Position numbers and translations under genes: made by a program. A stretch of 64,000 nucleotides of DNA from Apostichopus japonicus (taxonomy: Eukaryota > Echinodermata > Holothuroidea > Aspidochirotida > Stichopodidae): contig NC_092579.1 of assembly GCF_037975245.1 (NCBI RefSeq), positions 21,522,666 through 21,586,665 of the forward strand, given 5' to 3'. The notes beneath the pieces were generated by a model. The model did no database searches. It saw only the letters and a list, made by a program, of their open reading frames with translations, and was not told where the DNA came from. Positions 1 through 12,200 of the stretch are shown one piece after another (the first letter of the stretch is position 1; the number at the start of each line of letters is the position of its first letter).

Positions 1-704
1 AAGGTAGAAACTCATTTCAGATGGGAAAACTGTAGATTGCTCTTGGTTGAAAAACCCACCTAACAATGACCCGGCCGGGTAACAAAAATGAAAATGACAG
101 TGATTTTTGGCATAAGGGACATGATCTAAATGTACTTAAAAACTTTGGTGTTGTGCTTTTCACTAAAAATTGGGAATTAGATCCACTTAGTGGTCAACAA
201 TATATTAACAGTATTGTATAAATGCTATAATGGTTCCACTGAATTTTTATATACTGTTTCACTTTTTTTCGAATCAAGTAAGTTCCAGGTTTGATACTGT
301 CGTATTATGCCTGCATCTTTACCTGATTCTTGGAGTGGAGGCACAATTGAGTCACTGGTTTATAGAATGAATGATTGAGCAAATGCAGTCATGGATACTA
401 GTATGTACAGAAGCTGTATAGCTGCACACAGAGTTGTGCATGGTACAGATCTGTTCAAAACGGCATTTCAGATTCTCTGTCATTTTTTCCAAGTCAAAAA
501 ATGATATTTAACTGCAAGATATGAAATTTTGGTTAAATAGTCACCAGTTTAAGAGATGATTTTTAAGAGAGTATGAACTGATCGTTCCTGGGACAGACTG
601 GACTTGATATTCAGTTTGTCCATACAATGAAGTTGGTTGTCCAACAAGATTAACATATTATGAAAGTTATTAGGTGAGACTTTTTACTGCATATGGACTT
701 GTTG

Positions 705-1018
705 TCCACATGGTGGCCAATTGGCTAAGGCGTCGGACTCGTGATCCAAGGATTGCTACTGGTTCGATTCTTGCCTAGTTCATTACGTTGTGTCCTTGGG
801 CAAGATGCTTTATCTCACTTGCCTCTCTCCACCCAGGGGTTAAATGGGTACCTGTGAGGTAACTTGTCATTAGGCGCAGTATATAACTGCTGCCGACTGG
901 AGGGATTGTCTCTGGGACAGGTTATCGTTGACCAGGGGTAATATAACGTCTGTAAAGCACTTTTAGACCTATCGCTGGTTGAAAGCACTATATAAAAAGC
1001 AAATATTATTATGATTAT
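705..1018 (+). mobile_element. tRNA-derived SINE
   Basis: The 5' part has RNA polymerase III promoter-like boxes: an A-box-like TGGCCAATTGG at 714-724 and a B box GGTTCGATTC at 761-770. An unrelated body follows, and the 3' end is a GAAAGCACTATATAAAAAGC-type tail running into ATT/ATG repeats. This layout (tRNA head, body, simple tail) is that of tRNA-derived SINEs common in marine invertebrates. Exact ends and target-site duplications were not determined. Confidence 0.75.
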
Positions 1019-2169
1019 TTGTCCTTATGACAACCTCAATTATAGTTTTGATTGACCAAACAGCAGTTTTAGTTGTATTGAACTGCCTGACAGCCTTATA
1101 ATTCAATCCTTCGGTTTGTCATAATTAGGGTGAGATAGTTCAAGTTTGTATTAACGTTCCATTTTGTCTGTTAACTTTCCTTATCTAGCAAACCATCATT
1201 CTCTTCCTTATGATGGTTGTGCGTTCGAGAGGTGAGCTAGGGGTCGTATAAATCACGGTAGTTTTAGTCAAACAAATCATTTATATCACCTCAAAATGTT
1301 ACACACGGTTATATACAGCATTGTAGTATCTCTCATCCAGCTTCCATGCTGAAAATGTAATCTACACATTAAAAATCTCATCTTGGTAAGGGCATTCAAT
1401 ACCTGTGCTAGGAATGAAAGTTATCTACACTGAAGTAGCATTTACTCCATAACTTAAACTTCATTCCTTAGCTCTTTACTGTACTCACGTTTGAGTTGAC
1501 ATGAAGCGATGGCTTTCAGCCTCTAGTAAAATTATTTTCTTCATGATTAACTTTCAATGAGTTGCAAGTTGAAACCTGCTTGTGAAATATTGCTTAGTAG
1601 ATCAGCTTTTGAAACATTTACATCACACTCATGACCAACTTGTACTTTCTAAAGTTTAAATGTCATCGACAAGCTTTGGGAACGATTTGATCAGTCATTT
1701 TCAAATTTTGCGTCAAGCTGAAACTTTGCTTTCCTTTTTAGAACTCCCATGATACATTGTACATCAATTAAGTACACCAATTCCGAGCCATCAAAGAGTA
1801 AGACCAAATTAAGAATATGCACTTTTGATGATTGAGATCCAAATAATCCTTTATCCTTTAATCTTGATCATTTTACCACCACAGGTATAAGAGGTTGGTG
1901 GGGGAGGGGGATTACCTCCTCTCAAATTCTGATTCTGTTGGTAAAAGAAGTGAAAACAGACCCTGGCGAACTTCATCCATATTTGAGCGATGCTGATCGC
2001 AGGATATATTTTGCAGTTTTCCCGATCAATTCCTCATAGCTATCTCCAGAGTCTTTGACCCTTAAATCCAAAGTTTAAGTCACAGTCATGATGTCAACAA
2101 TTAGGAACTTGAAATTCAAGGCTATAATTTGATTCGATATTTAGATAGTGGCAAGCCCTATATAACCAT

Positions 2170-2248
2170 ATCTTTGGTAGAGGTGACAGCCCAATTGTTA
2201 GAGTACAGGATAATCCCTAGGTCACTGGTTCGAATCCTGTCGTTCCGA
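2170..2248 (+). repeat. tRNA-like segment (degenerate tRNA or SINE head)
   Basis: It contains a perfect B-box/T-loop motif GGTTCGAATCC at 2227-2237 and an upstream D-arm-like stretch. The T stem has one mismatch and no convincing 7-bp acceptor stem can be drawn. I read it as a tRNA-derived repeat fragment, not a working tRNA gene. Confidence 0.35.
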
Positions 2249-2423
2249 ATTATTTCTTAGCTCTTCTTCAAATTGCTTCCAATTACTCAGTCATTTTCCA
2301 TTGTCTTTTAGCAATACAAATTTAAATGTAAATATCCAATTCTAACTTATATTCTGTTCTATTCTGTTGTCGTTTACTCTTTATGATTTGATGGTAAAAA
2401 TTTTCTTTTGAATTTTTTAACAG

Positions 2424-2742
2424 AATTGGGAGGAGAAATTGGTAACAATGCAAGACATTCTCGACGAGTGGTTGAAGTGTCAAGCTACTTGGCTCTACTT
2501 GGAGCCCATTTTCAGCTCAGAAGATATCATGGCTCAGATGCCAGAGGAAGGCAGGAAGTTTGGAATTGTGGACAGCTACTGGAAGGACATTATGACCGAA
2601 GCAGTGAGTAGCTGCAGTCAATTCTGCAGATGAGTAGGAGCATAATTCAACAAGATGTTAATAAATTCCCCAAACAAATGAGTGTCTACTTTATTTTGTG
2701 AGTTAAATATATCCCATCCTAGAATATGGAGTGAGCCAATAT

Positions 2743-2811
<69 letters not shown>

Positions 2812-2822
2812 TATATATATAT

Positions 2823-2915
<93 letters not shown>

Positions 2916-5900
2916 TATACATACATAGATACATACATATATAGATACATACATATATATATACATAGATACATACATAGATACATACATATATAGATAC
3001 ATACACGCATACATACCAAAGTTGTAACCAGTCACTTGATGTTAAGCTCGAGTCAAGTCAAGTCACTGCTAGTGATTTTTCTTGACTTGAGTCCAGTCAT
3101 TGATGCAAGTCCCTGTGTTATCTCTCTGGGGATATACACAATCTTCCTTGAGTCACTTTAAGTTTGAAAATTAAAGTACTCCCATTGTAGAATATGGAGT
3201 TAACCAATACATCCATATAATATAAATTATATACAAACATGTATACATACCAGAGTTGCAACAAGTCAATTTTGTTCACTGTCCAGTTGAGATGTTGCCA
3301 ATGATTTTCATGACTCAAATTGAGTCATTGAATACTTTAGTCCCTGTGTTATCTCTATGGAGAACAAAACACGTCACAATCTTCATTCGAGTCACTTTAC
3401 TTGAAATACAGTGACTTGAGTCATGACTTGTAACAACACTGATGTGTACATACCTGTATGTATGTCATATGTAATAGCACAATTTAAAGGCAGTATAAGT
3501 TAATTGAATGTCATAAACTATTTCTCTAGATTAAGGATACTCAAGCCTTGAGGTGCACAGCACAGCCTAACATGCTGAGTCGGTTACAGGAGTCTAACGT
3601 TCTACTGGAGGAGATCCAGAAAGGACTCAACCATTACTTGGAGATGAAAAGACTTTACTTCCCAAGGTGAGTTTGAATTTGTCCTACTTATTCCTAGTAA
3701 AAACATAGATCAGATATACTTGTCTACTCTTCAGCTATTGACAGGTTGGTCTTTGGTGATAGTCATTTTGGGGAAGTACTTTTGTTTGGTATTATGTACC
3801 AAAATACTGTAGAACTTGTGCCTTGTATCCTCCAGTAAAAATAAAAATTCCTTTAAATTAAAAAACATTTATGAAAGATGTAACGTGTGTAAATACTTTT
3901 AAAATTTTGTATTCAATTTCAAAGTAAAGGATGTCTGTCCCTCCCCTTGTTATGGTCTAACAGCATTTAATCAGTTCACAGTTTAGTTTAACGATAAGAA
4001 ATTGTTTCTGACAACACCAATAACATTGATAATAGTAAAAAATATGAAAGTTAATACAGTCATCAATGTTATCTGATAAATTGCTGTGAATTGACCAAAA
4101 ACGAAATCTGTACCAACTTTCCGTCAGGTTTTTCTTCTTATCGAATGACGAGCTGCTGGAGATTCTGTCCGAGACCAAAGATCCCTTGAGAGTTCAACCC
4201 CATCTCAAGAAATGTTTTGAGGGCATCGCATCGTTAGACTTTACAGACCAACAGGAGATTGTTGGGATGATCAGTGCAGAGAAAGAAGTGGTTCCCTTTG
4301 CAAGCAAAATCTTTCCAGCTAAAGCTAAGGTTTGATGATTTTTTTTCTTCTTCCTCTTCTTCTAGAAATCATTCATTCAAATAGAGCATTTGACTGTCTT
4401 AAATTGATGTTTGAAATTAGTAGCATATCAAGTAAGGGAGGGGTTAGCAATTGAGAAGTTACTCTCACCCCACAACCTCCTTCTCCCCCCCTCCAAAAAA
4501 TATAAACGGAAGATGGACATAGAAATGAAATCTTACATAAGGCAGTGCTGACAGCTTCTTTACATATGATTGTACTTTTGCCAGCTACATTTAAATAAAA
4601 GTCAAAGTCAAAAATGTTAATATTTTTTCCCCTTTCTTTTGATATCACATTCATAGGGAATGGTAGAGAAATGGCTGTTACAAGTGGAAGAGGTGATGAT
4701 GGCCAGCGTTTGCAAGGTCTCCAAGGAGGGCGTGGCGGCATACGCAGCTAACCCCAGGAATAAATGGGTACTGGAGTGGCCTGGACAGGTGGTGCTCTGT
4801 GTGTCCTCCATCTTTTGGACGGAAGAAGTCGCCAAAGCTATCAAAGAACCAGACGGTCTGAAGGTAAACAATCTCATTTTATGGGAAGATTGAAACATTT
4901 TGTACAAAGTTGTTTTTGTATGATAACCAACTTACACTGTCATAGACAACCCCCCCCCCTCAAAAAAATCCATCCACAGAAGATCAACACATGTTAGTTA
5001 TGTTCTGAATGTACACTATGACAAGACATGATTCTGCTGCTTCCATCCTTATATACAAATCTATGTGCGATGGATCTTTTTGTAAGCATATATTTAGGTT
5101 CTGCTTTTTGGCTTAAAAAAATCACAGACATTCTGGAGGTAATTTTATTTTGAAACACTTACGCCAAAAGAACTAACAGTTTTAAGTGCATATGCAAGGA
5201 GGTATTACTTTAAAAGTATAAATGAAACCCTATTTGAAACACAATACATTTTTAAATCCATCCCAAACTTCCTTCCCAAACTGCTCTGCTCTGGCAAGTT
5301 TATCACAATTTGGCAGAGTTTTTATATCTCTGTAGTAAAAGCAAAGTTATCATTGAACAACTGTCTCTATAATCTTATATAATCTCTATAAAACTTAGCC
5401 ATTTTTAAATTTCTTCATTTTTATTAGTCATATTGATTTTTTTGATATATACCTTTTGTTTTTCCCCTTTAATACAGAAATATCTTGAAATCAGCAATAA
5501 AAATCTAAAGGATATCGTAGATCTTGTCCGAGGTAAACTCGATAAAGGAAATCGGGTGACGCTTGGAGCACTAACAGTCATAGATGTACACGGTGAGTTA
5601 CAGACAAAGTTATTCGACAAAAACCTGCAAAAAACACAGCAGATCAAACCCTTCAGTCCTGATTGATGAATGATGAGGTAACTTAAGGACAGCTACGGTC
5701 TGTTACAAGTAGGGAGGGGAATGGGAGGGGACAGGGTTTTACAACCATTGGTGGGGGGGGTAGGGAGCTTTTTATACTGTGTATAACTTGGATTAAATGT
5801 TTTTGTTCTCTTTTTCTTTTCTTTTTTATGATTTTGTGATGAGAGAAGGGAAGGAAGGCAGTTTGATCAGAATGAGAGCTGCCTGGACAACCATAAAAGG

Positions 5901-6279
5901 AAGTCCAGGTTGAGAGAAAACTTATCTTTAAAGTCAGCCCTGCACAACATATAGGTCCCTTGTTGCTTATATGTAACACTAAACTGTCTGTAGCTGTGAT
6001 TAAATCTCTGTTTTAATAATACATTGGTTTATGTAAATACCAAGGATCTGACCTTAAATATCTCGCTACTTTTCTCCCAGCTCGGGATGTGGTAGCGACT
6101 CTTGGCGACCTGAAGGTATCCAGCACGAATGACTTCAACTGGATCAGCCAGTTGAGGTATTACTTTGACGGCGAAATCGTGAACGTTCACATGATCAACA
6201 CAGAAATACCGTACGGGTACGAGTACTTGGGTAACTCTGGAAGACTTGTCATCACCCCGTTAACGGACAGATGCTACAG
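2424..6279 (+). CDS. DNAH3/7/12: Dynein exons 1-6: C-terminal linker and start of AAA1
   Basis: Exons 2424-2603, 3530-3666, 4128-4329, 4657-4863, 5478-5592 and 6081-6279 encode window residues 1-347. Recognisable linker motifs are [25 protein letters not shown], the [19 protein letters not shown] run, [30 protein letters not shown] and LVRGKL. The last exon ends in [12 protein letters not shown], the hallmark entry into AAA1. The linker is the mechanical lever that swings across the AAA ring. The first exon begins in phase 0 after a TTTTTTAACAG acceptor. Confidence 0.95.
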
Positions 6280-9200
6280 GTGAGGATGAACTAGGAAAAA
6301 AAATCAGCTGAATTTATGAAAGCCTTGTACGGAATAGTTTAGTGTTCAAATTTCGTGTATCAGCAGATTTGAACACTCTGAACCTTTCTCTTATAAAATA
6401 CTATTTCTTCCTTTGTGCAAAAACTGCGATACATCTTCGCACTTGTATCGCAATCTGCCCATTTTGTAATAGCATTTTGCGATGCGACACCAGATCAATT
6501 ATTAAAAGTGAAAAAAGTCTTTGAGGCTAAATTTCAAATTTAAAATCTGCACTTTCAAATACTTCTTTGGAAAACCAAGAGATTTCTTGTCTCTATTGAA
6601 AATTAGATTTAAATCCAAGTGATAAACGTAGGGGAAGTGTGATCGGGGTGATCCGTGGAAGAAAATATTTCCATTGTCTCATCAGTGTACATTCCACCCC
6701 ATCACTCTTGCTTTGCGGATAAGAAAACTTTGATATACGTGTACAGCATGTTAACTCCAGGAACCAAGTTTCAGAGCTAAGCCTTTGGGTATAAATTATG
6801 CTTTGTTGCATTCTTTCAACTGTGAAGCAACTTACCAAATATTTTTCAATTGGGTAACAGCTTTGTGACTCGCTGCTGAACATACCTTGAATTAGAGGTG
6901 TTATCTTATATATGGAATATTATGGAAAATGTATCAGTGGCTGCGAGTAAATTATATATATTTTGTCCATTATTTGTCTGTTTTACATTTAGTATGGTAA
7001 GTTTTAAGTCTGTTTTGCTCCTTTTCTTTTTTTTCTGCCTTTTATTCCCCCTGGAATGAAAGTTAAATTAACAGCAATATTAAACAAGGTTAGTGTATAC
7101 ACAGAGTTATGTTTTGTCTATATGTGCATAGCTTTGTATACCCATATCCAGCTGTGTCTGGATGTGGTGAAGACTGCAAATTTGTCTCTAGCCTAAATGA
7201 CTAGTGAAAAGCTTTTCTTCTAATTCTTAGCTGTTAAATGGAAGTAAATTAATAATAAAAGATTCATGTTGCATACTTTCTACAAGTTATTTCCCTTCTC
7301 AAGGTACTTGGATTGAGTCCACCCCCTCACCCTCCCCTCACACCCCGCCAATAACCCTGTGTCAATTTTGTGGAATTGTTTTGCGAGTCTTACTGTGCCA
7401 TCTTTTGCAGCCTATTTGGGTATATGGTTCCCCCCTTATATGCCTCCCATGCTTATCGTCGCAGTTTTGGTGGTCTCATTTGTATTTGCTTTTCTCTTTT
7501 TCAAAACTTTGTTCAACTTGTGAACTATTTTGTATAAAAAAAAAAACGCTGTTTATCATAAATTTGCAGTTGATGATGTCGTGAAATGTAAACAATGTTT
7601 GCCTACATAGCTTTCTTCCTAAATTTTTCCTTTTTTTTTGAATTTGTGATCTGGAGAGATCCCATATTACACAGAGCCTTGTTGCAATGTTACATATTCT
7701 CACTTTGCAGCTGTGAAAGGGTTTTTCCATCTTGTTTTATGTTTCCTTGTTAAAAGATCAGGAAAGATCTCTGATAAAATTGTGTATTGAGTTCAAAAAA
7801 GTTTTAATCTGTGTCAACTGTGATAGTCTAGGCAGAAGCAGGGCCTCATGCAACTAGCTTCTAAGATATATAAAACAAAATTCACTAGAAATTATTTCAT
7901 AACTTAAGATGCTTACATTCTCTGTGTCCCATCAACCTTGTTTAGAACATTAATGGGAGCGTTAAAACTGAACCTCGGTGGAGCACCAGAAGGACCAGCC
8001 GGTACAGGAAAGACAGAAACCAGCAAAGATTTGGCTAAAGCTGTAGCTAAACAGGTTTGTTTATATCATTTTCCAAAAAGGAAAGTGGTGAATTAAACCT
8101 AGATTGCTATTTTTAATGTTGTTTTTCACTAAGAAGATATATGTTGGTGTTGTATTAATAGAAAGCCACAGGATATGATCAAGAATTTAAGGTTTTATTT
8201 ATCCTGTTTCTTTCTTCATTTGGGGGAGTGGTTTTGAAGGGGGGGAGGGGGGTTGTTCTGGTTTGACAATATAGCTGCAGTATCATCCAGATTTCTTTTT
8301 TTCTGAGAGAAAAAAATCTTTCTAAAAGTATCAACTGCTAGACTAGCACCTAATTACTTAAAAATCTTGATTTGGTTTCGGTAAAAACACATGCATTTAC
8401 TCGTGTACAAAGTCAATGGATGTAGTGGATATTGCATTAGAATGATATCTGATCATATTGTTTTGTATATAATAAGAAATTTTACTAAAAGCAAAATTAA
8501 TCCATTTAAATAATGTCATTTTTTGGATAAATAAGATACATTAATCATATCCTTCGTTAAAACCTTACCCTCCCTTCACATTTTCTTGCAAATACAGTGT
8601 GTCGTATTCAACTGTTCAGATGGTTTGGACTTCAAGGCTATGGGCAAGTTCTTCAAGGGCTTGGCCCAGGCCGGCGCTTGGGCCTGTTTTGACGAGTTTA
8701 ACCGCATAGAGCTGGAGGTACTATCCGTGGTAGCCCAACAGATCCACAGCATTCAACGAGCCATTCAGACACACGCTAAGACGTTCATGTTTGAGGGGAC
8801 AGAGCTGACCCTTAACCCCACCTGTACCATGTTCATCACCATGAACCCTGGCTACGCCGGCCGATCGGAACTCCCAGATAACCTCAAGGTAATGTCGCAA
8901 TATATGTATGACAGATCAAGTATCTTATCATCCTTCCAAACTGTGGCCCTGATGGTCCTCAACTAAGTTAATGTAATGACATTGTACCTCTAACCCCTCC
9001 TACTTTCAGGTCTTGTTCCGTACCCTGTCCATGATGGTCCTCAACTGAGTTAATGTAATGACATTGTACCTCTAACCCCTTCTACTTTCAGGTCTTGTTC
9101 AGAACCGTGGCCATGATGGTCCACAACTAAGTTAATGTAATGACATTGTACGTCTAACCCCTCCTACTTTCAGGTGTTGTTCCGAACCGTGGCCATGATG

Positions 9201-12200
9201 GTCCTCAATTAAGTTAATGTAATGACATTGTACCTCTAACCCCTCCTACTTTCAGGTCTTGTTCCGAACCGTGGCCATGATGGTCCTCAATTAAGTTAGT
9301 GTAATGACATTGTACCTCCAACCCCTTCTGCTCTCAGGTCTTGTTCCAAACTGTGGCCATGATGGTTCAACTAACTTAATGTAATGACATTGTACCTCTT
9401 ACCCCTCCTACATTCAGGTCTTGTTCAGAACTGTGGCCATGATGGTCCTCAGCTTAGTTAATGTAATTACATTGTACGTCTTCCCCCTCCTACTTTCAGG
9501 TCTTATTCCGAACCGTGGCCATGATGGTCCTCAGCTAAGTTAATGTAATGACATTGTACGTCTAACCCCTCCTACTTTCAGGTCTTGTTCCGAACCGTGG
9601 CCATGATGGTCCCCGACTACGCTCTCATTGCAGAGATCAGTCTGTACTCCATGGGATTCGTGGATGCTCGTAGCTTGGCAGGAAAGATCGTGGCAACGTA
9701 TCGCCTCTGTTCCGAGTTGCTCTCCTCTCAGCATCACTATGACTACGGTATGAGGGCGGTAAAATCTGTCCTGACTGCTGCTGGTAACCTAAAACTAACC
9801 TACCCAGAGGAGGACGAGGGTGTCCTGGTCTTAAGAGCAATCAAGGATGTGAACTTGCCTAAGTTCTTGTCCCAGGTAAGACTGTCAAATTTGACTTTTT
9901 GTCACAGTCCTTGCACTGTAATGTGACAGTTTTCATGAGTATTTGGAGAGACATAGTAAGATATTATTTGGTAGAGGGATGCAGGACCATAGGGCATCAT
10001 AGGACACCACAGGGAAAGAGGTGGGAGCCCAGGTGGTGAAGCTCCTAGAAACTGCAGCAGTTTTATGTGTTTTCTTTCTTGTGTTGTGCGGAAGGGGGGG
10101 GGGGAAGAGCCCTCTCCGATTCCTACACCCTTGTGATGTTGAAATGTACAGGTCATTCACCATTTCTGTCCAGTTTTGCTAAGATAGGAAACCCTTGGCC
10201 AAATTAGACTATCAGCTACCAATTAAAGGCTTTAAAAATTGTCTTCAAGACTTACTCATATAGGTTTTACAAATCTCTGACTCACCAAGATTTTCCAAGG
10301 AAATCCTCGTGAATCTCCAAACGATCTAATACATGAATACATGAATATTCATATCTCTGTTTGGGATGATTATGTGCGGTGTAAAACAGTTCCAAGGCAG
10401 TGATTGCTGTGATCTTTATATTACAGTGCCTGAGATCATAGAACCATACATACTTAATGATGGGTGGAACTATGAAAGTCAAAATTTGTTTGTTTCATGT
10501 GGACAACAAAATCCTGAAATTGGTGGTTAAAAAGTCACACAAAGACTTTTTTGGAAATTGGCAGTGTGGAACTGTTACCATAACATTATATTTGTTGATG
10601 TCTAGGTACATGCACTTTTGTAAAGTTTCCACCCATTTGTGATTATGTGGGGATTTTTTTTTTATCAGTTTGGTTTTTGGGTGTTAATTTTTCTTTTTCA
10701 TTTTGTTTTACAACGTGTAGGATGTTCCACTATTTGAGGGTATCATCACTGATTTGTTCCCTGGTACGGTCCTCCCTACACCAGATTATGCCTTGCTAAT
10801 GGAGGCCCTCCTGGATAACATAAAGAAGCACCTCCTGCAACCGGTACCTTTCTTCATTGAGAAAATAATTCAGGTTTGTTGTTTGTTTGCCTTCAAATCT
10901 TCAAAAATATGACATAAATAATTTCTTTTCTTCTTTACTTTATGAATTATGGGTTCATTTATTTATATACATTTTTTTGCCATTGCCCAATAGAATTGGT
11001 ATATCATTGCAAATACATTTGCATTTTGCATTAACGTTAGTTACATATCTGCAGAACCGTACTCTACACGTCAATGAAACTTAAGGTATATGAAAACTAT
11101 AATTTGTTATCATAGCTCACCAAACTTGTACCAGAGGGGATCAAAATTATGAGTAAACTGTAAAGATGTGCAAATGAGAAAAGGCAAAGGGGAAAAAAAA
11201 AGCAGATATAGATACAGTGCAATGGGCAAAATTAATGCACAGTTGGTCATTCAAGGTATTTCTCATTGAGTACATTAGGTAACCAATTTATTTTTGTCAA
11301 TTGAAATATTGACAGGAAGAGTTTGTAGTTTCTGAGCAACTTTTAACTTTGAGGTTGAAATAAGTGGAATATATCACAGGTTACCAAATGCTGTGAAAAA
11401 AATTGTATTACAATCATATAAAATGCAGCATATCCAAATTCAGGGTAAGGTCATAAGGTCAAGGTAAAAAAATGTTTTAATTTGAAAACTTTATACATGA
11501 TTTTTATAGCCCTGTTTTCCTTTTCATTTTTATGATTTTCTTTTCATTTATTTCTTAGATTTACGAGATGATGTTGGTAAGGCACGGTTTCATGATAGTT
11601 GGAGATCCTCTAGGTGGTAAGACCTGTGCCTACCAGGTCCTGGCCGATTCCCTGGGTGATCTCCATGTTGCTGGGCTGATAGAAGAGTACAAGGTGATCC
11701 ATCAGATCATTAATCCAAAAGCCATCACCATGGGACAACTTTATGGATGTTTCGACCCAGTCTCTCATGAATGGACAGATGGTCAGTCAAGTTTTCTTTT
11801 TTCTTGTTTTTTCGCCTTTTCACAAATATTTCTTATTTTTTTTTGGTTTTTGGATATTTCTTAAACTGGTTATTACATGAAGAGAATAGAGGGATGACCC
11901 TGTCATGGTGTTGTTATAGGACAGTATTCTTTAAGCTAAAAATGTTTGGAAATTCTGTGAATACCCTGTTGCAAATGTTCCTTTTATTTGGTAGACATGT
12001 GGATTGGATTGTTTAAATAACTGAAAAATGGGTGACATCAAACACTTGAATCGTAAAATTTACAGCAACTGTTGGCCAATTATAACAGAATAATAAATCA
12101 AGTACAAGGCCCCATTTCATGTACAGACTGTCATTTGTTTTAAAATCATATCTATTGATATCAAATATTTTCTCTCTCGTTTCAGGTGTCCTTGCCAATA

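Larger units (their letters stand above)
1..2423. other. Presumed intron upstream of the first recognised dynein exon
   Basis: No coding exon could be recognised here. The first dynein exon in the window begins mid-linker with a phase-0 acceptor, so the preceding exons of the same gene (about 900-1000 residues: N-terminal tail and first part of the linker) must lie here or, more likely, left of the window. The stretch holds a tRNA-derived SINE and one further tRNA-like segment, listed separately. Short exons could have been missed. Confidence 0.6.

Noticed and set aside
2170-2248. Possible functional tRNA gene
   Set aside because: The B box is perfect but the T stem is mismatched and no acceptor stem pairs; kept only as a tRNA-derived repeat.
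2618-3035. Overlapping minus-strand open frames of 95-133 codons rich in Tyr and Ile
   Set aside because: They are translations of the TA/GATACATA microsatellite in alternating frames, with no splice context or non-repeat sequence.
8928-9581. Array of short cassette exons encoding [10 protein letters not shown] variants (mutually exclusive exons)
   Set aside because: The copies have acceptors but no donor after the copied coding bases, and most run into stops, so they are decoy acceptors and not alternative exons.
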